Assembly: GCA_902702965.1 (NCBI GenBank)
Contig: CACRXP010000635.1
Span: forward strand, 155,672-219,671
DNA length: 64,000 nucleotides
Direction: 5' to 3'
Source of the DNA: Spirometra erinaceieuropaei
Taxonomy: Eukaryota; Platyhelminthes; Cestoda; Diphyllobothriidea; Diphyllobothriidae
Part shown: piece after piece, positions 11,444 through 22,356 of the stretch
Numbering within the stretch: position 1 is the stretch's first letter
Layout of the letters: each line of letters starts with the position of its first letter
The notes under the pieces: generated by a model
The model's input: the letters and a program-made list of their open reading frames with translations, nothing else
The model's database searches: none
Told to the model about the DNA's origin: nothing
Program-made: the position numbers and the translations under genes

Positions 11444-11896
11444 GTGAGTGCGTGTGTGTGGTAAGACTGCTTTAGAAAATGCAGATGAATTCCTTTAATA
11501 GCCTGTACTCGGTAGGCAAAATTGTGCTGGGATAGTGAAGTATGATTGACAGGGCTACAACTCCGCGGTGATGGTCTGTAAAAGGTCTTCTCAACGAGCG
11601 GTGGCTTTAATAACACCGGATGTGTCCTCGCCTGCTGGCAAAGCCAGGTCTGCATATGCAGTTCCATGTTAGAACCAAAAAGGGAACAAAAGCCCAAAAT
11701 TTTTATTTGACTATGGCTGAAGTGACCTAAAATGCCTCTTCGTGACCTTTTTCGGTGAACAACAACAGAACTTACTCACTTCGAAAAAGTCACTTCGAAG
11801 ACAGCAAAAAGACCCCACTCAGATAAAACGATTTAAATGAAACAGACCGAGTTTTTGTTTGCCTCATTGTGAGTTTAGAATCGGTTCTGCGGTCGA

Positions 11897-12283
11897 ACGC
11901 GTGGATATGGATCCCCCAATACCATAGGTGCCTTTGCGCAAAATTCCTATTCCGTGCCTAACGTTAACCCCGACCTCGGACTTGCCTTAACCGGCCCATC
12001 CCTAACACTAACCCTCATGACTATAACCCTAACCCCCCTAGAGTTAACGGTAAGGTCATCTGTAGTACGAAGGATCTGTATTCCAGCTCCCGACCGATTC
12101 CGCATCCTTGGATAGAACAAATTTCTTGCGAAATTTTCAAGGGTGCATATACAAGTCTTACTTTCGAGCTTTCCGTCATTTTCAGATAAACAATAGGCAT
12201 TTTTGCCGGTAAGATCGCAGTTCGTAGCCAGGCATATCAGATTTTTTTGATAGCAGTTTTTTCATCCTCACAGACACCCATTT
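11897..12283 (+). repeat. Dispersed repeat with telomere-like CCTAA tracts, copy 2
   Basis: Direct-orientation partner of 9076-9513, lying inside the homeobox intron. The telomere-like part is about 11957-12051 (ccctaacactaaccct ... ataaccctaacccc). Small indels distinguish the two copies, so they are independent old insertions or an old duplication rather than a recent tandem copy. Confidence 0.7.
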
Positions 12284-12836
12284 ATTTTCTTGTGCGGCTG
12301 AGTTACTGGGTTTCTGTCTCAATCCGAAATCGAGTATTACAGCTGTTTCATGCAGCTTGTTAGTTTCGTTAAAGCACCATTGGCTCATTATGTCCGTCGA
12401 CGGATCTCCTGAATTAAGAGGCGTTTGCAAACATCGAGATAATCTCACAGCCATAGTCGAACATTTTATCAGTTTTTTTTCTGTTACTATCACTATTTGT
12501 TGTCCCCTTATGCCCCTTGATTTATTTTGGCCGACTGAATCACTGCCTCTTAGATTCTAATTCAGTAAGCGAAAACGGCATTTTGCTGCTTTCTCTGGAC
12601 TGCTCGTTTTTAAGACTCGTGATTTCCCCTCATAATTTCAATTAAACTTCGCAGAGTTTATTTGAAACTTCAGGCCTGATACAGTACACAGTCCATGATA
12701 ACAAGTCTATTCTGTTCTACCTGTAGGATGGAGCATCGGCGACTACTTTTGTCTCGAAACTCCGGCCCAGGGCGTCCACGGGCGATGGGGCGCTGAGGAA
12801 TCATAAGTGGGACAGACAAACGGTGCCGAGGGAGAC

Positions 12837-12890
12837 TGGAATGGCCATTTCTGAGTTATCTGCGGCTGTCAGCCTGTCATACTTCAACAC
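12837..12890 (-). repeat. SINE-body fragment
   Basis: The minus strand (ACAGGCTGACAGCCGC ... CAGAAATGGCCATTCC) resembles the text after the tRNA-like head at 38649-38709 (GGTATAGCTGGTTGATGACG ... CAGAAACGGCCAC). No tRNA-like head was recognised here. Confidence 0.35.
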
Positions 12891-13223
12891 CATACCGGGA
12901 AAACCTGCCAGTAGGATCTGGGTCATCTGGTCACTGGGTATTACCGTCAGAAATTCCATAGCCTGAACGAGAAACCCCCGCATTTCTGACTGTGTGCGTA
13001 AAGAGCCAAAGTCGTTGAAACAATCCTAATTGAGCGATGGAATACGGACAACTCTGTTATGTCTTGGAGTTTAAGAGCCCTCTCAGACGGTTGCTTTGAG
13101 AAGACAGTGTGGATAGCTTGCTAGCCCTTATTTTCCAGTGTTTTTGAATATTCGGTCGGGTCTACGGTTCACGTAGTAGAGCTCCATGCAAAATCGCTCG
13201 CGGATGAATTGACCTCGGCCAAA

Positions 13224-13300
13224 ACTTGAGGTCATCCTTGCCAGAGCGTGGGTATGGCTGGCTGCCGACAGAAAACAAACCAGAAATGGTCATTTGGAGT
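13224..13300 (+). repeat. SINE-body fragment
   Basis: GGGTATGGCTGGCTGCCGAC ... CAGAAATGGTCATT parallels the SINE body at 38725-38785 in the same orientation. It is headless and lies in the homeobox intron about 260 bp before the second exon. Confidence 0.4.
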
Positions 13301-13558
13301 GGTATTTGGCTGTATGAGAATCACTCTGTAATTAAATATATTCTAAAGGGTAACAGGTAATACGTTTAAAAACTCCTGGGCGCATATAAAAGGGGAAAGA
13401 GATAACTATGCAGATTCGACGGATGAAGGGTCGCTGCCTTCTACTAACTTACTTCCGGTGACGTTACATAGGGCTTAGTTACTTTAAATGCCACTATAGA
13501 AGGCGGTGGCTGTCATCCGTCTGACGTACTAGTTGCAAGATATACTCCTTGCTTACAG

Positions 13559-13930
13559 GTGAAAATCTGGTTCCAAAATCGTCGAGCCCGACAAAGGAGG
13601 GAAGCATTCCTTGGGGAGATCCTGAGCTCGACAAACGGCACGAGGAGCGTGGATCCACCATACATGCCAGGTGTTCCGAACCCCGAGGCAACAGCGACAA
13701 CCCATAACGAAAACAGGTTTGCACGGGGAACGATGTTGGAAAACATACTGGGGACACCGCCCTCGGTGCAGGCTACCTTCAATCCAGCCACGAATTACTG
13801 CCCGCCAGTGCAATGCCTAGTGTATCCGAACGATTGCCAAAGGACACATGAGACCGCGGGGCACGACCTGGGATTGTATCTAGGTGTCAACCTCGACCCC
13901 GCAGCCTCGGTTACAGCAACAGTACCATAA
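13559..13930 (+). CDS. Homeobox gene, terminal exon with recognition helix and C-terminal tail
   Basis: The exon begins right after the acceptor TTGCTTACAG and reads V-K-I-W-F-Q-N-R-R-A-R-Q-R-R, i.e. homeodomain positions 45-58. It has the invariant W48, F49, N51 and R53 that sit in the DNA major groove, and Gln50 as in most ANTP-class domains. A 107-residue tail follows with no recognised motif; it is moderately rich in Pro, Thr and Asn. The stop TAA is at 13928-13930. Joined with the exon at 11165-11443 it would give a protein of about 216 residues, a minimum if upstream exons exist. The minus-strand frames of 86-96 residues across this exon are shadows. GTG here is an internal valine, not a start. 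Confidence 0.92.
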   Translation: MKIWFQNRRARQRREAFLGEILSSTNGTRSVDPPYMPGVPNPEATATTHNENRFARGTMLENILGTPPSVQATFNPATNYCPPVQCLVYPNDCQRTHETAGHDLGLYLGVNLDPAASVTATVP

Positions 13931-14083
13931 TTGTTCCCAAGTCCTCCTCTTATGTCCTGCACCGGCTGATATTGATTGGCCTTGGTGTCCGTAGCCATGC
14001 CAACATTTATTAGATTCATCCCTAACATAATCTTCTCTTGAGGTTCTGCCTTTTGTTCCACCTTCAGAGAAACTTTGAGCCGC

Positions 14084-14089
14084 AATAAA
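14084..14089 (+). promoter_or_regulatory. Candidate polyadenylation signal of the homeobox gene
   Basis: AATAAA about 154 bp after the homeobox stop codon. The position is reasonable for a 3' end, but the hexamer alone is weak evidence. Confidence 0.4.
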
Positions 14090-14109
14090 GGCAGTGATCC
14101 TGCTCATCC

Positions 14110-16900
14110 TATGGTAGGTGTTCCATCAGATAGATTAAATATTTACCACGCGTTTCCTGTATTGACAGGGCCACAAATAGAAGAGTGTGGACGCATCTGA
14201 CCTTATTCCGAGACTCTTGTTTGTCGGACGGATGAATAGCGCTTGACAGAATTGATTTAGGAGAGCTCTCCTCAGCGTGCACCGAGTTTTGCTAATTACA
14301 CCAATTTATGTCGTAAAAACTAAGAGAACGGCACATATTGACAAGAGAAACGGGCCCCAGAAACAACAAACAGTCTGTATTAGGCCTCTGATTTATCCTG
14401 ATAATGTATACTCCGCAGTAGCTGTTTTAATTACAGCCAGCAGGCTGTACTTCGGTCTGCCACCAATGTTTTGCTTGACTCTGCGGAAGTTGACGCTGCA
14501 TCACAGAAAGCCCATAATAGAGGTTTTAGACATCCGCTATCGGTGACATCTTTCACGACGATTCTAGTGATCAAATGTCACTTGACATTCTGCTGGGTTT
14601 GCTGCTACGCCCAATTTACATGGCGTACAAACTGCCCACTCTCGCATCGATTCCTCTCTGCGAATTTCACAATGAAAATCAGCAGCACGCATGGTGGACT
14701 GTTTTCAGCAAAACGTGCATGTGCGCGCGTTGTTTACAAGCAATAACAAAAAGGCCAGCGTTAATCACACTTTTCGGGACAAGGAGGTCTGAGAGATACG
14801 AAGACCAACGAGCAGTGGCATTGATTCACCACGATATAGTTCGAATCGCATTTTAACTCATAAAACACCGTGCGGCTAGAAGGGCTGTCGGGTGCCGTAT
14901 CCAATGGTTGCCGTTCAAATGCCCTTTGCTGACCGCCTTGATCCACGTTTAAGCAGTAGTTTCTGGCAAAATTAGTAAGTAACGTTTTAATGCTGGAGTA
15001 CTACCACTGAGTTTGTGGTGCCCACTAAGAAGAGTTAGGAAAATAAATTTCCTGAAATTTAGTTCCCATTTACAGATAATCGGCAAAGTGCGTACCTGTA
15101 CTTTTGGTTGGTGGGACGGGGCTGTGCTGATGGGCCTTTGTGTCGACTTGATAGAATGTCTGGTGTCTAGAGTTTGATAGTGGGCGGATTGTTGTACATT
15201 AAGGGTTAACACATTTCGGAATTCCGAAGTTAGGGAGACTGCATCCGATGCCGCTGCACAAGAAGCTAGAAAAATTAGATAGTCGAGACAGTGGACATCT
15301 ATCTGTCTGTAGGTTGCTCCTTTTTCTCATAAAGAAGGCGTATGAGGGTCCAGTTTAGTTCATTTTTAACAGACTGTCGTTTCCCTCCGTCGTCACTAAT
15401 AGGGGTCTCACTCGAGAGTAGTGTTCGCTGATTCATTCTTTTTGCGGGATTGAAATGAGCATTTCAGCTTTGCCGAGGAACGTGGGGTCTAAATCACGCA
15501 CACAGTCGGCCACATAGGGCTTACCAGTGAGTAAGAGAGAAGTGTTGCGAAGTTGGCCAAAATAGCAACATAAAATCCTTTCAATTCAAAGTTCGGTATT
15601 TTTTTTCAATGGACGCCGGAGTTAAGTTCTTGGGCCAACGTCAGTGCTTTCGTCATCCGTCAGTAGCATCACTTATTAAGAAAATCAGTCTAATTACCAT
15701 GCATTTAAATATGATAATGGATTTCAACGGCCCTATTTCAACAGTTTATTCAGTTCATTAATCTCTGAGAAATACTCTGAAAAGTTGAATGACGTGAGAC
15801 CCCATAAGAGTCTTTCCGATTATCCTTTGCGGTTTGCAGTGATCTAAACCTTTTTGTCCGAGGTTACAAGGGGTGGCTTTTGCGTAAACATTAGACTAAC
15901 CAGGATATTGTGTTTGAGCATCCAGACTGAGTTTTTGTCCAATTCGCCGTCTTTGGTGAACCTTGGGAATTTTTAGGGCACAGCGTGTGAAATGTTCTCG
16001 AAGTCTGGCGGACCCTCTGTTATCGTTGAAAATTACTTTTGCACATAAAAGTACTTGCCCTTCGTGTTTTTGAGGCAGTGCCGCCAGCATTTTGCCAGAC
16101 CAGACAATCTAGTGCATTTTTTGGAGGAGGGGGGAGAGAGAGAGCGAGAGGTAGAAAGCCGTTATGTGAACCAGACCACCAGTCGCAGAAAGGAGCCTTT
16201 GACAACCGAAAGCCAATGCCACGGCCCCAGTATTTACCGCTAATAGGACGCGCCACTTGGGGCCAGCCGGTCGATACTTGCCTCTAAAATATACTTGCTG
16301 CCAGGGCGTGCGCCATGAATGCTCTTTTCCCCTGGTCTGTCAGAGCGGCAGTTTTGAACTGCGCGTCGTGCTTTCCCGGGCTAAATCAGCCGTTTCAACT
16401 TTGTTCGTAACATTCGAAGATATAATGTCAGCTGACATCGTCACAATATGGAACGATCATTTCTTCCTCAGAAAATTGACTGGAAAATCGTTTGGATATT
16501 GCAATTGATTCGGACACTATTACCAGCTGATAGTTCACACACCGAGACCTATATGGCATCAGTGAAATGGTTAAAAAGAACAGAGTTGGAAGGTATTGAA
16601 CACTGGCAGAATATGACAGAGAGATAAACGTGTTTTAACCATGACATAAACCATTGTTCATTGACTGTGAGCGATAAGGATTACTGCTATCGCTGAGGGA
16701 GCGCAATGTTAACTTGTGCGGGCGCTGAGCGTATCGTGGAGCAGACTTGCGTCACCTCTATCTTACATCACAATACGCACGCCCAACCATGTCCTGATGG
16801 CAAGACTAAGACAAGTAAACCAGAGGCGGACGTAAGCGCGGTGATTAAAATGATATTAAAACCATCACCTATGAGTGCTAACCATGGCCTGATCACTCAG
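14110..16900. other. No recognisable gene
   Basis: Short open frames only (for example 14277-14546 + and 16039-16287 +), without known domains. There is a short GGGGGGAGAGAGAGAGCGAGAGG run near 16128-16150. Confidence 0.35.
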
Positions 16901-16909
16901 TCCACACAA

Positions 16910-16912
<3 letters not shown>

Positions 16913-16990
<78 letters not shown>
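16913..16990 (+). repeat. (AG)39 dinucleotide microsatellite
   Basis: An uninterrupted AG run of 78 bases. It creates an artefactual open frame of alternating Arg-Glu on + and Ser-Leu on -; neither is a gene. Its perfection suggests a length-variable locus, or assembly collapse. Confidence 0.97.
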
Positions 16991-16997
<7 letters not shown>

Positions 16998-17089
16998 CAA
17001 TTGTCACGCGAAGAAGTAGACATTGCAACCAGACTTTCGATCAAAAAAGACCACATTATCTTTTAGTTGGCAACCATGCAAGAAGAAGC

Positions 17090-18280
17090 CCATGACCATG
17101 ACTCACAGTCCAGCAGTCGGCCACTACACCCAAACGCACAGGGTCGACTGTAGGGTCCGGATTGCATCGCCGGTTGGAGTTTAATGAGTCGGGATGAATT
17201 CGGGCACGTCAGATTTATTATGGGCAAAAACGCGCTAAAGTTTCGTAGGGATGGAGGCCCCAGAGTCGGCTTCGTCGTTACTTCAACCCCCGCGCATCAG
17301 TCGATTGTTCGGGCCGATCAATCCACTGATGCTGAGATTGGGCGCGGTGACTGACAGAGCTAAAACAGCCCATCTGCGCATGCCACGCACAATATGCGAG
17401 GTTTTTAAATAACGGGCGTGAGCTGATTAGATCGCAATTGCATTAGGATACCCTGGAGGCCATATGATGGATGAATAGAAGAACACACCTCCCCTTTGCG
17501 TGAGAGCTGCTTGTTCCGAGGTTGTGGTGGGTGAGGTGGGACGGGTTTGCGTGGGCTGGTGGGTTAGTGCATAACGGGGTTTGTTCTGTGGCATTTTATT
17601 GCAGATTTAAATGGAGACGCATGTGGCAAAGCAGTCCTATGCAGTGACTAAGTGTAGGGTGACAGCATAGACAGTGGTAACGAGTGAAGGCCCGGGCTCC
17701 AGGTGCCGATTTGTCAGTCTCGTTGCGATGGGCTCACAAGTGACCGATCAGGTCGATGCGGGGCATGGAGTTGCAGTCTCAATGGGGACAGGTTGGGATC
17801 AAGTCCACATTACTGGTGACGGAGAGGTAGTTGTTGGGAGGGCATCTGGAGTGTTCTCACCAGTAGTGGGAGTAGAAAGGATGGTAGTTGTCGTTGCAGG
17901 CCTTGGATGACTGAGCAGCGGATATAAACTGTTCTTCCTCAGTCTGTGAAAAGACTAGCAGGAGACTTCCCAAGCTGAAACTGATGCTGAGACTGATCAT
18001 ATGTTATCGCTACAGAGGACGATCGGGATAATGCGAAACATATCCAGTGGCTGAGATCCAGGCGCTAGAACGGCGTGATGACGAACAATGTGGGCAACAG
18101 ACACACCTCGAGAGGATTTTTCGCGACAGATGGGGTGAGACAGAGTTGCTTAACTGAATAGAATATAATAGGTTTATTATAGCACCTCTTGGGCACTGTC
18201 AGTAATCACAACAACCCTCTTCGGTCCCATATGTTCTGCAATGCCGACGGGTTGATATCGTGAGGAATGATCAGGAATCG
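17090..18280. other. G- and GT-rich intergenic sequence, no gene recognised
   Basis: Contains G/T-rich runs such as 17519-17570 and 17800-17905 on the plus strand. The open frame 17674-17910 is rich in Val and Gly because of this composition and shows no domain. Confidence 0.35.
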
Positions 18281-18285
18281 GTACC

Positions 18286-18331
18286 GGCTATCGAACCGAC
18301 GGGAAACTGCAGTCATTGACCGAGCTAATGG
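18286..18331 (-). repeat. tRNA-derived SINE head (A box and B box)
   Basis: Read on the minus strand it has an A-box-like TTAGCTCGGTCAA and a near-consensus B box GGTTCGATAGCC, about 30 bases apart. This is the internal RNA polymerase III promoter layout of tRNAs and tRNA-derived SINEs. No complete cloverleaf with acceptor stem was found, so a functional tRNA gene is unlikely. It sits directly next to the inverted-repeat element at 18344. Confidence 0.5.
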
Positions 18332-18343
18332 AATGTTAACTAA

Positions 18344-18772
18344 AATTTTGAAATGCATGTTCGATTAAGAAGGATTACTTGAGTAGGATTGTACTACCGA
18401 ATGGCTTGGAAATGAATTCCAAGATGTTTCAGTCAGGCCGGAGTGTCGGCAAGGAACCTTTGTTGGTATTGGAGGGACGCCTAGCTACCATTGCTTAGGC
18501 CACGCTCACAGGGAATGTTTACATACAACTTCTTAAAGGGCTACAAGCGTCTCTCCTAATGAAGTTTCTCCACGATCACCAGGTTCACAAGGTTAACAAT
18601 TACACTAGCCATTATACCGTTGCGTCGGCGGCTGAAAGGAAGTGTATCCAGGAGTCAACATCCTCGCGTGTGTGGAATGTATTGGGTTGATACTGCACGA
18701 TAATCAATATTACAACCCCATTTAGATAATCCTTTCTAATCGAAAACGCATTTCTGAATTTTAGCTAATTAT
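18344..18772. mobile_element. Short element with long terminal inverted repeats (MITE-like)
   Basis: The left arm (about 18344-18400) reads TTAACTAAAATTTTGAAATGC ... TTCGATTAAGAAGGATTACT ... GATTGTACTA. The right arm (about 18705-18772), on the opposite strand, reads TTAGCTAAAATTCAGAAATGC ... TTCGATTAGAAAGGATTATC ... GGTTGTAATATT. The arms pair over about 60 bp with mismatches. The interior of about 300 bp has no coding region. Related ends occur at 5545-6420 and 7840-7905. It is likely a non-autonomous DNA transposon or foldback family; no target-site duplication was established. Confidence 0.55.
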
Positions 18773-19403
18773 TCATAGGATCAGCCAATGAGTAAATTCA
18801 AACTTCTAGAAAAGCAAGTTGTTGCAAAAATTCCTTGGACCAGGATAACTCGCCTTCTCTTCTTTGATGATTCCACATTAAACATCGTAAGTAAAGCAGA
18901 TGTGCAGCGAAACGTGGATCAAAAACACGGAGAACACAACTGTCATATGTAAACCAGGGGTAAGTCGTCAAATGTACTAAACCGTTAGTCTCCGTCAATG
19001 GCAATCCACTCAATGTCGTGCACAAATTCTCTTTCTTGTAAACACCATCTGAAAACGCATCTAGATCGACGACAAAAATGCAGCCCCCCGTGTGGAATAG
19101 TTTAGGCGTCATTCTCAAAACCAAATTCAGGATGCACAGGTCCCTAGTTTCGACAACGCTTCTTTACGACACTGAGAACAGAACAACGCGTCGAAACTAA
19201 ACAGAGGTGTTGAGCTACCTTCGCTTAAAATATCCTCGCAGAATACTAAGAACTGGGTGGCATTGACAGATTCCAGACAGCTATGTCCCGGAAGAGTAAA
19301 ATGGTTAACATATTTTCACTGTGAAGGGGGTTCAAATTTAATGAGGCGGTATCGTCGTGAAGTTGAACGATGCACTCTTTTGAATGCGATCTTTCAATGG
19401 TGG

Positions 19404-20006
19404 NNNNNNNNNNNNNNNNNNNNNNNNNNNNNNNNNNNNNNNNNNNNNNNNNNNNNNNNNNNNNNNNNNNNNNNNNNNNNNNNNNNNNNNNNNNNNNNNN
19501 NNNNNNNNNNNNNNNNNNNNNNNNNNNNNNNNNNNNNNNNNNNNNNNNNNNNNNNNNNNNNNNNNNNNNNNNNNNNNNNNNNNNNNNNNNNNNNNNNNNN
19601 NNNNNNNNNNNNNNNNNNNNNNNNNNNNNNNNNNNNNNNNNNNNNNNNNNNNNNNNNNNNNNNNNNNNNNNNNNNNNNNNNNNNNNNNNNNNNNNNNNNN
19701 NNNNNNNNNNNNNNNNNNNNNNNNNNNNNNNNNNNNNNNNNNNNNNNNNNNNNNNNNNNNNNNNNNNNNNNNNNNNNNNNNNNNNNNNNNNNNNNNNNNN
19801 NNNNNNNNNNNNNNNNNNNNNNNNNNNNNNNNNNNNNNNNNNNNNNNNNNNNNNNNNNNNNNNNNNNNNNNNNNNNNNNNNNNNNNNNNNNNNNNNNNNN
19901 NNNNNNNNNNNNNNNNNNNNNNNNNNNNNNNNNNNNNNNNNNNNNNNNNNNNNNNNNNNNNNNNNNNNNNNNNNNNNNNNNNNNNNNNNNNNNNNNNNNN
20001 NNNNNN
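19404..20006. other. Assembly gap (603 N)
   Basis: A run of N. Open frames reported across it are meaningless. It lies immediately before a SINE-rich block, so a repeat probably caused the break. Confidence 0.99.
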
Positions 20007-20178
20007 GGAGGGGACACCGAGCGTTCTGTCTTCAAGCCACCACAGGGGCTGTTCGCTAACTTTGTGAGTAACTGATATTCCATTAGTTCTGTCTCACACT
20101 GTAGGATCAAGACAGTTTCTAGGTGCGCTTCTGTTGGGAGTAGACTGCAGACCTTTAGGACAGAGTGTGCGTAGTGGC

Positions 20179-20290
20179 CTAAAAACTTGAGACAGCACCT
20201 TCTTGCAATAAGTACTAACCCTGCCAACACGTGGCCCAATCTTACAATTGGGCCGCGGTTGGGATAGGTGTGGCCCTGGCCCAACCTCAT
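20179..20290. repeat. SINE-related fragment with GGCCCAA/TTGGGCC motifs
   Basis: AACTTGAGACAGCACCTTCTTGCAATAAGTACTAA (20187 onward) recurs at 21362-21396 with few changes. It is followed by a GTGGCCCAATC ... ATTGGGCCGCGGTTGGG segment related to 20585-20695 and 20862-20945. It is part of a local cluster of copies of one family. Confidence 0.5.
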
Positions 20291-20574
20291 TCCGGATTAG
20301 TGCAGAAACAACTCCTTCTTTCAAATTTTGCATATAACCGCTAAGATAAACTTTATTAAGACCAAACTACATAAAATCAAGCATATAAAGTAGGCCTCAT
20401 CGTCTAAACGACCCGTCATGATGGCATGTCTGTACCCGCACCGGTTATCGGTTGTCGTCCATCTTAACTTCATCCTAGCTCTACCCGCACAGTGGCACGT
20501 AATCTAGTACTGTCTGTGCTAATTACAGGAAGTGGGAAAGCCATACAAGGCGAGCTCCTTCGGGCAGTTTTTGA

Positions 20575-20697
20575 GAGATTAGACCAATTGGGTCACATCC
20601 GCCCTTGTCACGCCGTGGCCCAACCATGTAGCCCAATCCAGCTCAACCGTAGCCCAACCCAGCCCACCTGGACCGGGTTGGGCTGGTGCTTAGACTA
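20575..20697 (+). repeat. SINE-related fragment with repeated GCCCAACC units
   Basis: AGACCAATTGGGTCACATCCGCCC ... CGCCGTGGCCCAACC parallels 20857-20910 closely. The segment then holds several imperfect GTAGCCCAA(T/C)CCAGC units, giving internal mini-repeats. No tRNA-like head was recognised in this copy. Confidence 0.55.
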
Positions 20698-20856
20698 AGT
20701 GCTTAGTTTTTGTAAATCACGATTTTAGAGCAAAACTATGATAATGTTGCCATATTTATTTTACCCTTAATTAGTCCCCACCCGTCCTCTCATCAAAAAA
20801 CTCCTTCGTTTACATCTGCGTTCCAAATTCCTTCTTGGCAAATGACTGTAACCAAT

Positions 20857-21013
20857 TAATTGGGCCAATTGGGCCACATCCACCCTTGCCACACCGTGGC
20901 CCAACCTAGCCCAATTGGGCCGGACCAGGCTGGGCTGGTAGGGGTTGCGCAACCGCGATTTGAACCCGATACCTGCGGACACAGAGGTCAGGATGTTAGT
21001 CGCTGCACTACGG
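20857..21013 (-). repeat. tRNA-derived SINE copy
   Basis: On the minus strand the head starts near 21013 with TAGTGCAGCGAC (A-box-like). It reaches the B-box-like GGGTTCAAATC at 20967-20957, then a body rich in GGCCCAATTGGGC units down to about 20857. B box plus body in a fixed order, repeated in this block, supports a SINE family. A true tRNA is unlikely, as no acceptor stem is seen. Confidence 0.6.
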
Positions 21014-21356
21014 ATGAACGGTTTGCCGCTAGTCAGATTGATTTGTTAACTACAGAAGGGCAGCTGAGAACGGTCTTCAATTCATTAGTGGTCTCTTGCG
21101 AAAAAATGACGCCGGGATCATTAGACTTCAGGGGGCTTAAGCACACTGCCAGCAGACAGACGGGACGGATTCTGCGCTTGCCGGTCGCTGTGTTGTCTGT
21201 GAGGAACTTAAAAAAACTAGTCAAGACGCTAGAAGATAAGCAGGGCCTACTGACGGACATCTTTATGGCTATTCTGAAGCACAGTAAAGTAGAATTACTA
21301 AATAATCCACCAAATTTCCGACCGACACCGCAGATCCACCAACCCATCAACAGCGT

Positions 21357-21489
21357 AGAAACTTGAGACAGGAACCTACTTGCAACAAGTACTAATCATT
21401 CTCTGATGCTGTGCAGTCGGTGGACAGTCTCTGGTAGCCCAGTGAGTAGAGCAGTCGACGCAAAATTGAGACCTGCGGTTCAAAGCGTA
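21357..21489 (+). repeat. tRNA-derived SINE head with upstream family sequence
   Basis: 21362-21396 repeats the text at 20184-20216. At 21433-21489 there is an A-box-like TAGCCCAGTGAGTAGAGC and a B box GGTTCAAAGC, spaced as in a tRNA. It is related to the head at 22357-22414 (-) through the shared block CTGGTAGCCCAG. Confidence 0.55.
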
Positions 21490-22350
21490 TGGATTATAGT
21501 TGAATGATTCACCACGGAAATGGTTGCTTTAGCGAGGGAGAGACTTCAATTGTCATGCAGACGCACATGCGGCGACTGACGGTGCGGAATCAGGCTAGAG
21601 AGGGAGTTGAGGGCCACCATCGACGCTCGCAAATGTTACTGTACTGTTGGTGTTTGAGGCATGGCTGACCCTATTGTCTGTGTATGTGACCGGAAAGCTT
21701 CCCTGTGCTTGCTGAGTGTGTAGAAATGGTGTAGAGCTGAGTGATGCAGTGTAAGTCCATATGACCGAATTGGTGACGGAGCATGCCAATTTAGTCCAAT
21801 CAGTTCTCCAGTCTGCCTGCACTGAATACAGTATCCTTTCAACTGGCGCCCAACACCTCTTTCGCGACGGGGTCTGAAGGTCGCAGTGTCTAGGGTTTGC
21901 CCGTGGCTTAAGCAGCCGCGACAAGTGTACGCTTACGCAAGTCTGGCCTGTGTTATCGTTTCGGCTGGCGTTATCGGCCCTTGGCACTACTGTGTTGTTG
22001 GTCAAAGACTGGCACCAAATCAAAAAAATTAAACAAACTGGTGACAGGCGGACATACTCGTTGTTTGAAAACCAATCTAGACTAGCAGTAAATAGATTCA
22101 TGTCGTAGGGCAGAGTTTACGCCAAGACCTCGGTTTAATTTAGCGCCTTGAGTACGATATATATTTCGTTCACAGAAGTTTGGAGCACGTAGCTTACACC
22201 GTGCATGCCGACTTGTAATCTTTCGCTCTTCTTCAATTCCATCTCATTTCGAGGAAAGAGGCATGTATTTGAGCCCTCTATGTCGTCTACTTCGAGGAAG
22301 CCTAATGTTTTTAGCAGAACAGACTCACCCCAACAAGAAAAGGGATGCCC
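21490..22350. other. Long minus-strand open frame of unknown status (21595-22101) and flanks
   Basis: A 168-residue frame runs on the minus strand (21595-22101). It shows no recognisable domain, signal peptide or coiled coil, and its residue use (Ser/Thr/Asn/Arg rich) is like random open sequence. It lies among SINE copies, so chance or repeat-derived sequence is more likely than a gene. I call no gene here. Confidence 0.25.
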
Positions 22351-22356
22351 CGGGGC

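Larger units (their letters stand above)
11444..13558 (+). other. Homeobox gene intron (2115 bp) splitting the homeodomain between positions 44 and 45
   Basis: The donor is AGG|GTGAGTG at 11444 and the acceptor is CTCCTTGCTTACAG ending at 13558. Both sides are phase 0 and joining them restores a continuous homeodomain. The intron contains a dispersed repeat (11897-12283) and SINE-body fragments of opposite orientation (12837-12890 - and 13224-13300 +). Confidence 0.85.

Noticed and set aside
13494..13813. Minus-strand frames of 86-92 residues
   Set aside because: They are shadows of the homeobox exon on the plus strand, which has splice sites and a recognisable recognition helix.
16706..17095. 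129-residue Arg-Glu repeat protein (+) and Ser-Leu repeat protein (-)
   Set aside because: Both are translations of the AG dinucleotide tract; no supporting domain or splice context.
19257..20290. Open frames of 227-298 residues across the N run
   Set aside because: They consist almost wholly of undetermined residues; the frame through the gap is an artefact.
20957..21013. Functional tRNA genes at the A/B-box pairs (also 18286, 21433, 38649)
   Set aside because: The boxes are present but I could not fold acceptor, anticodon and T arms together; SINE context explains them better.
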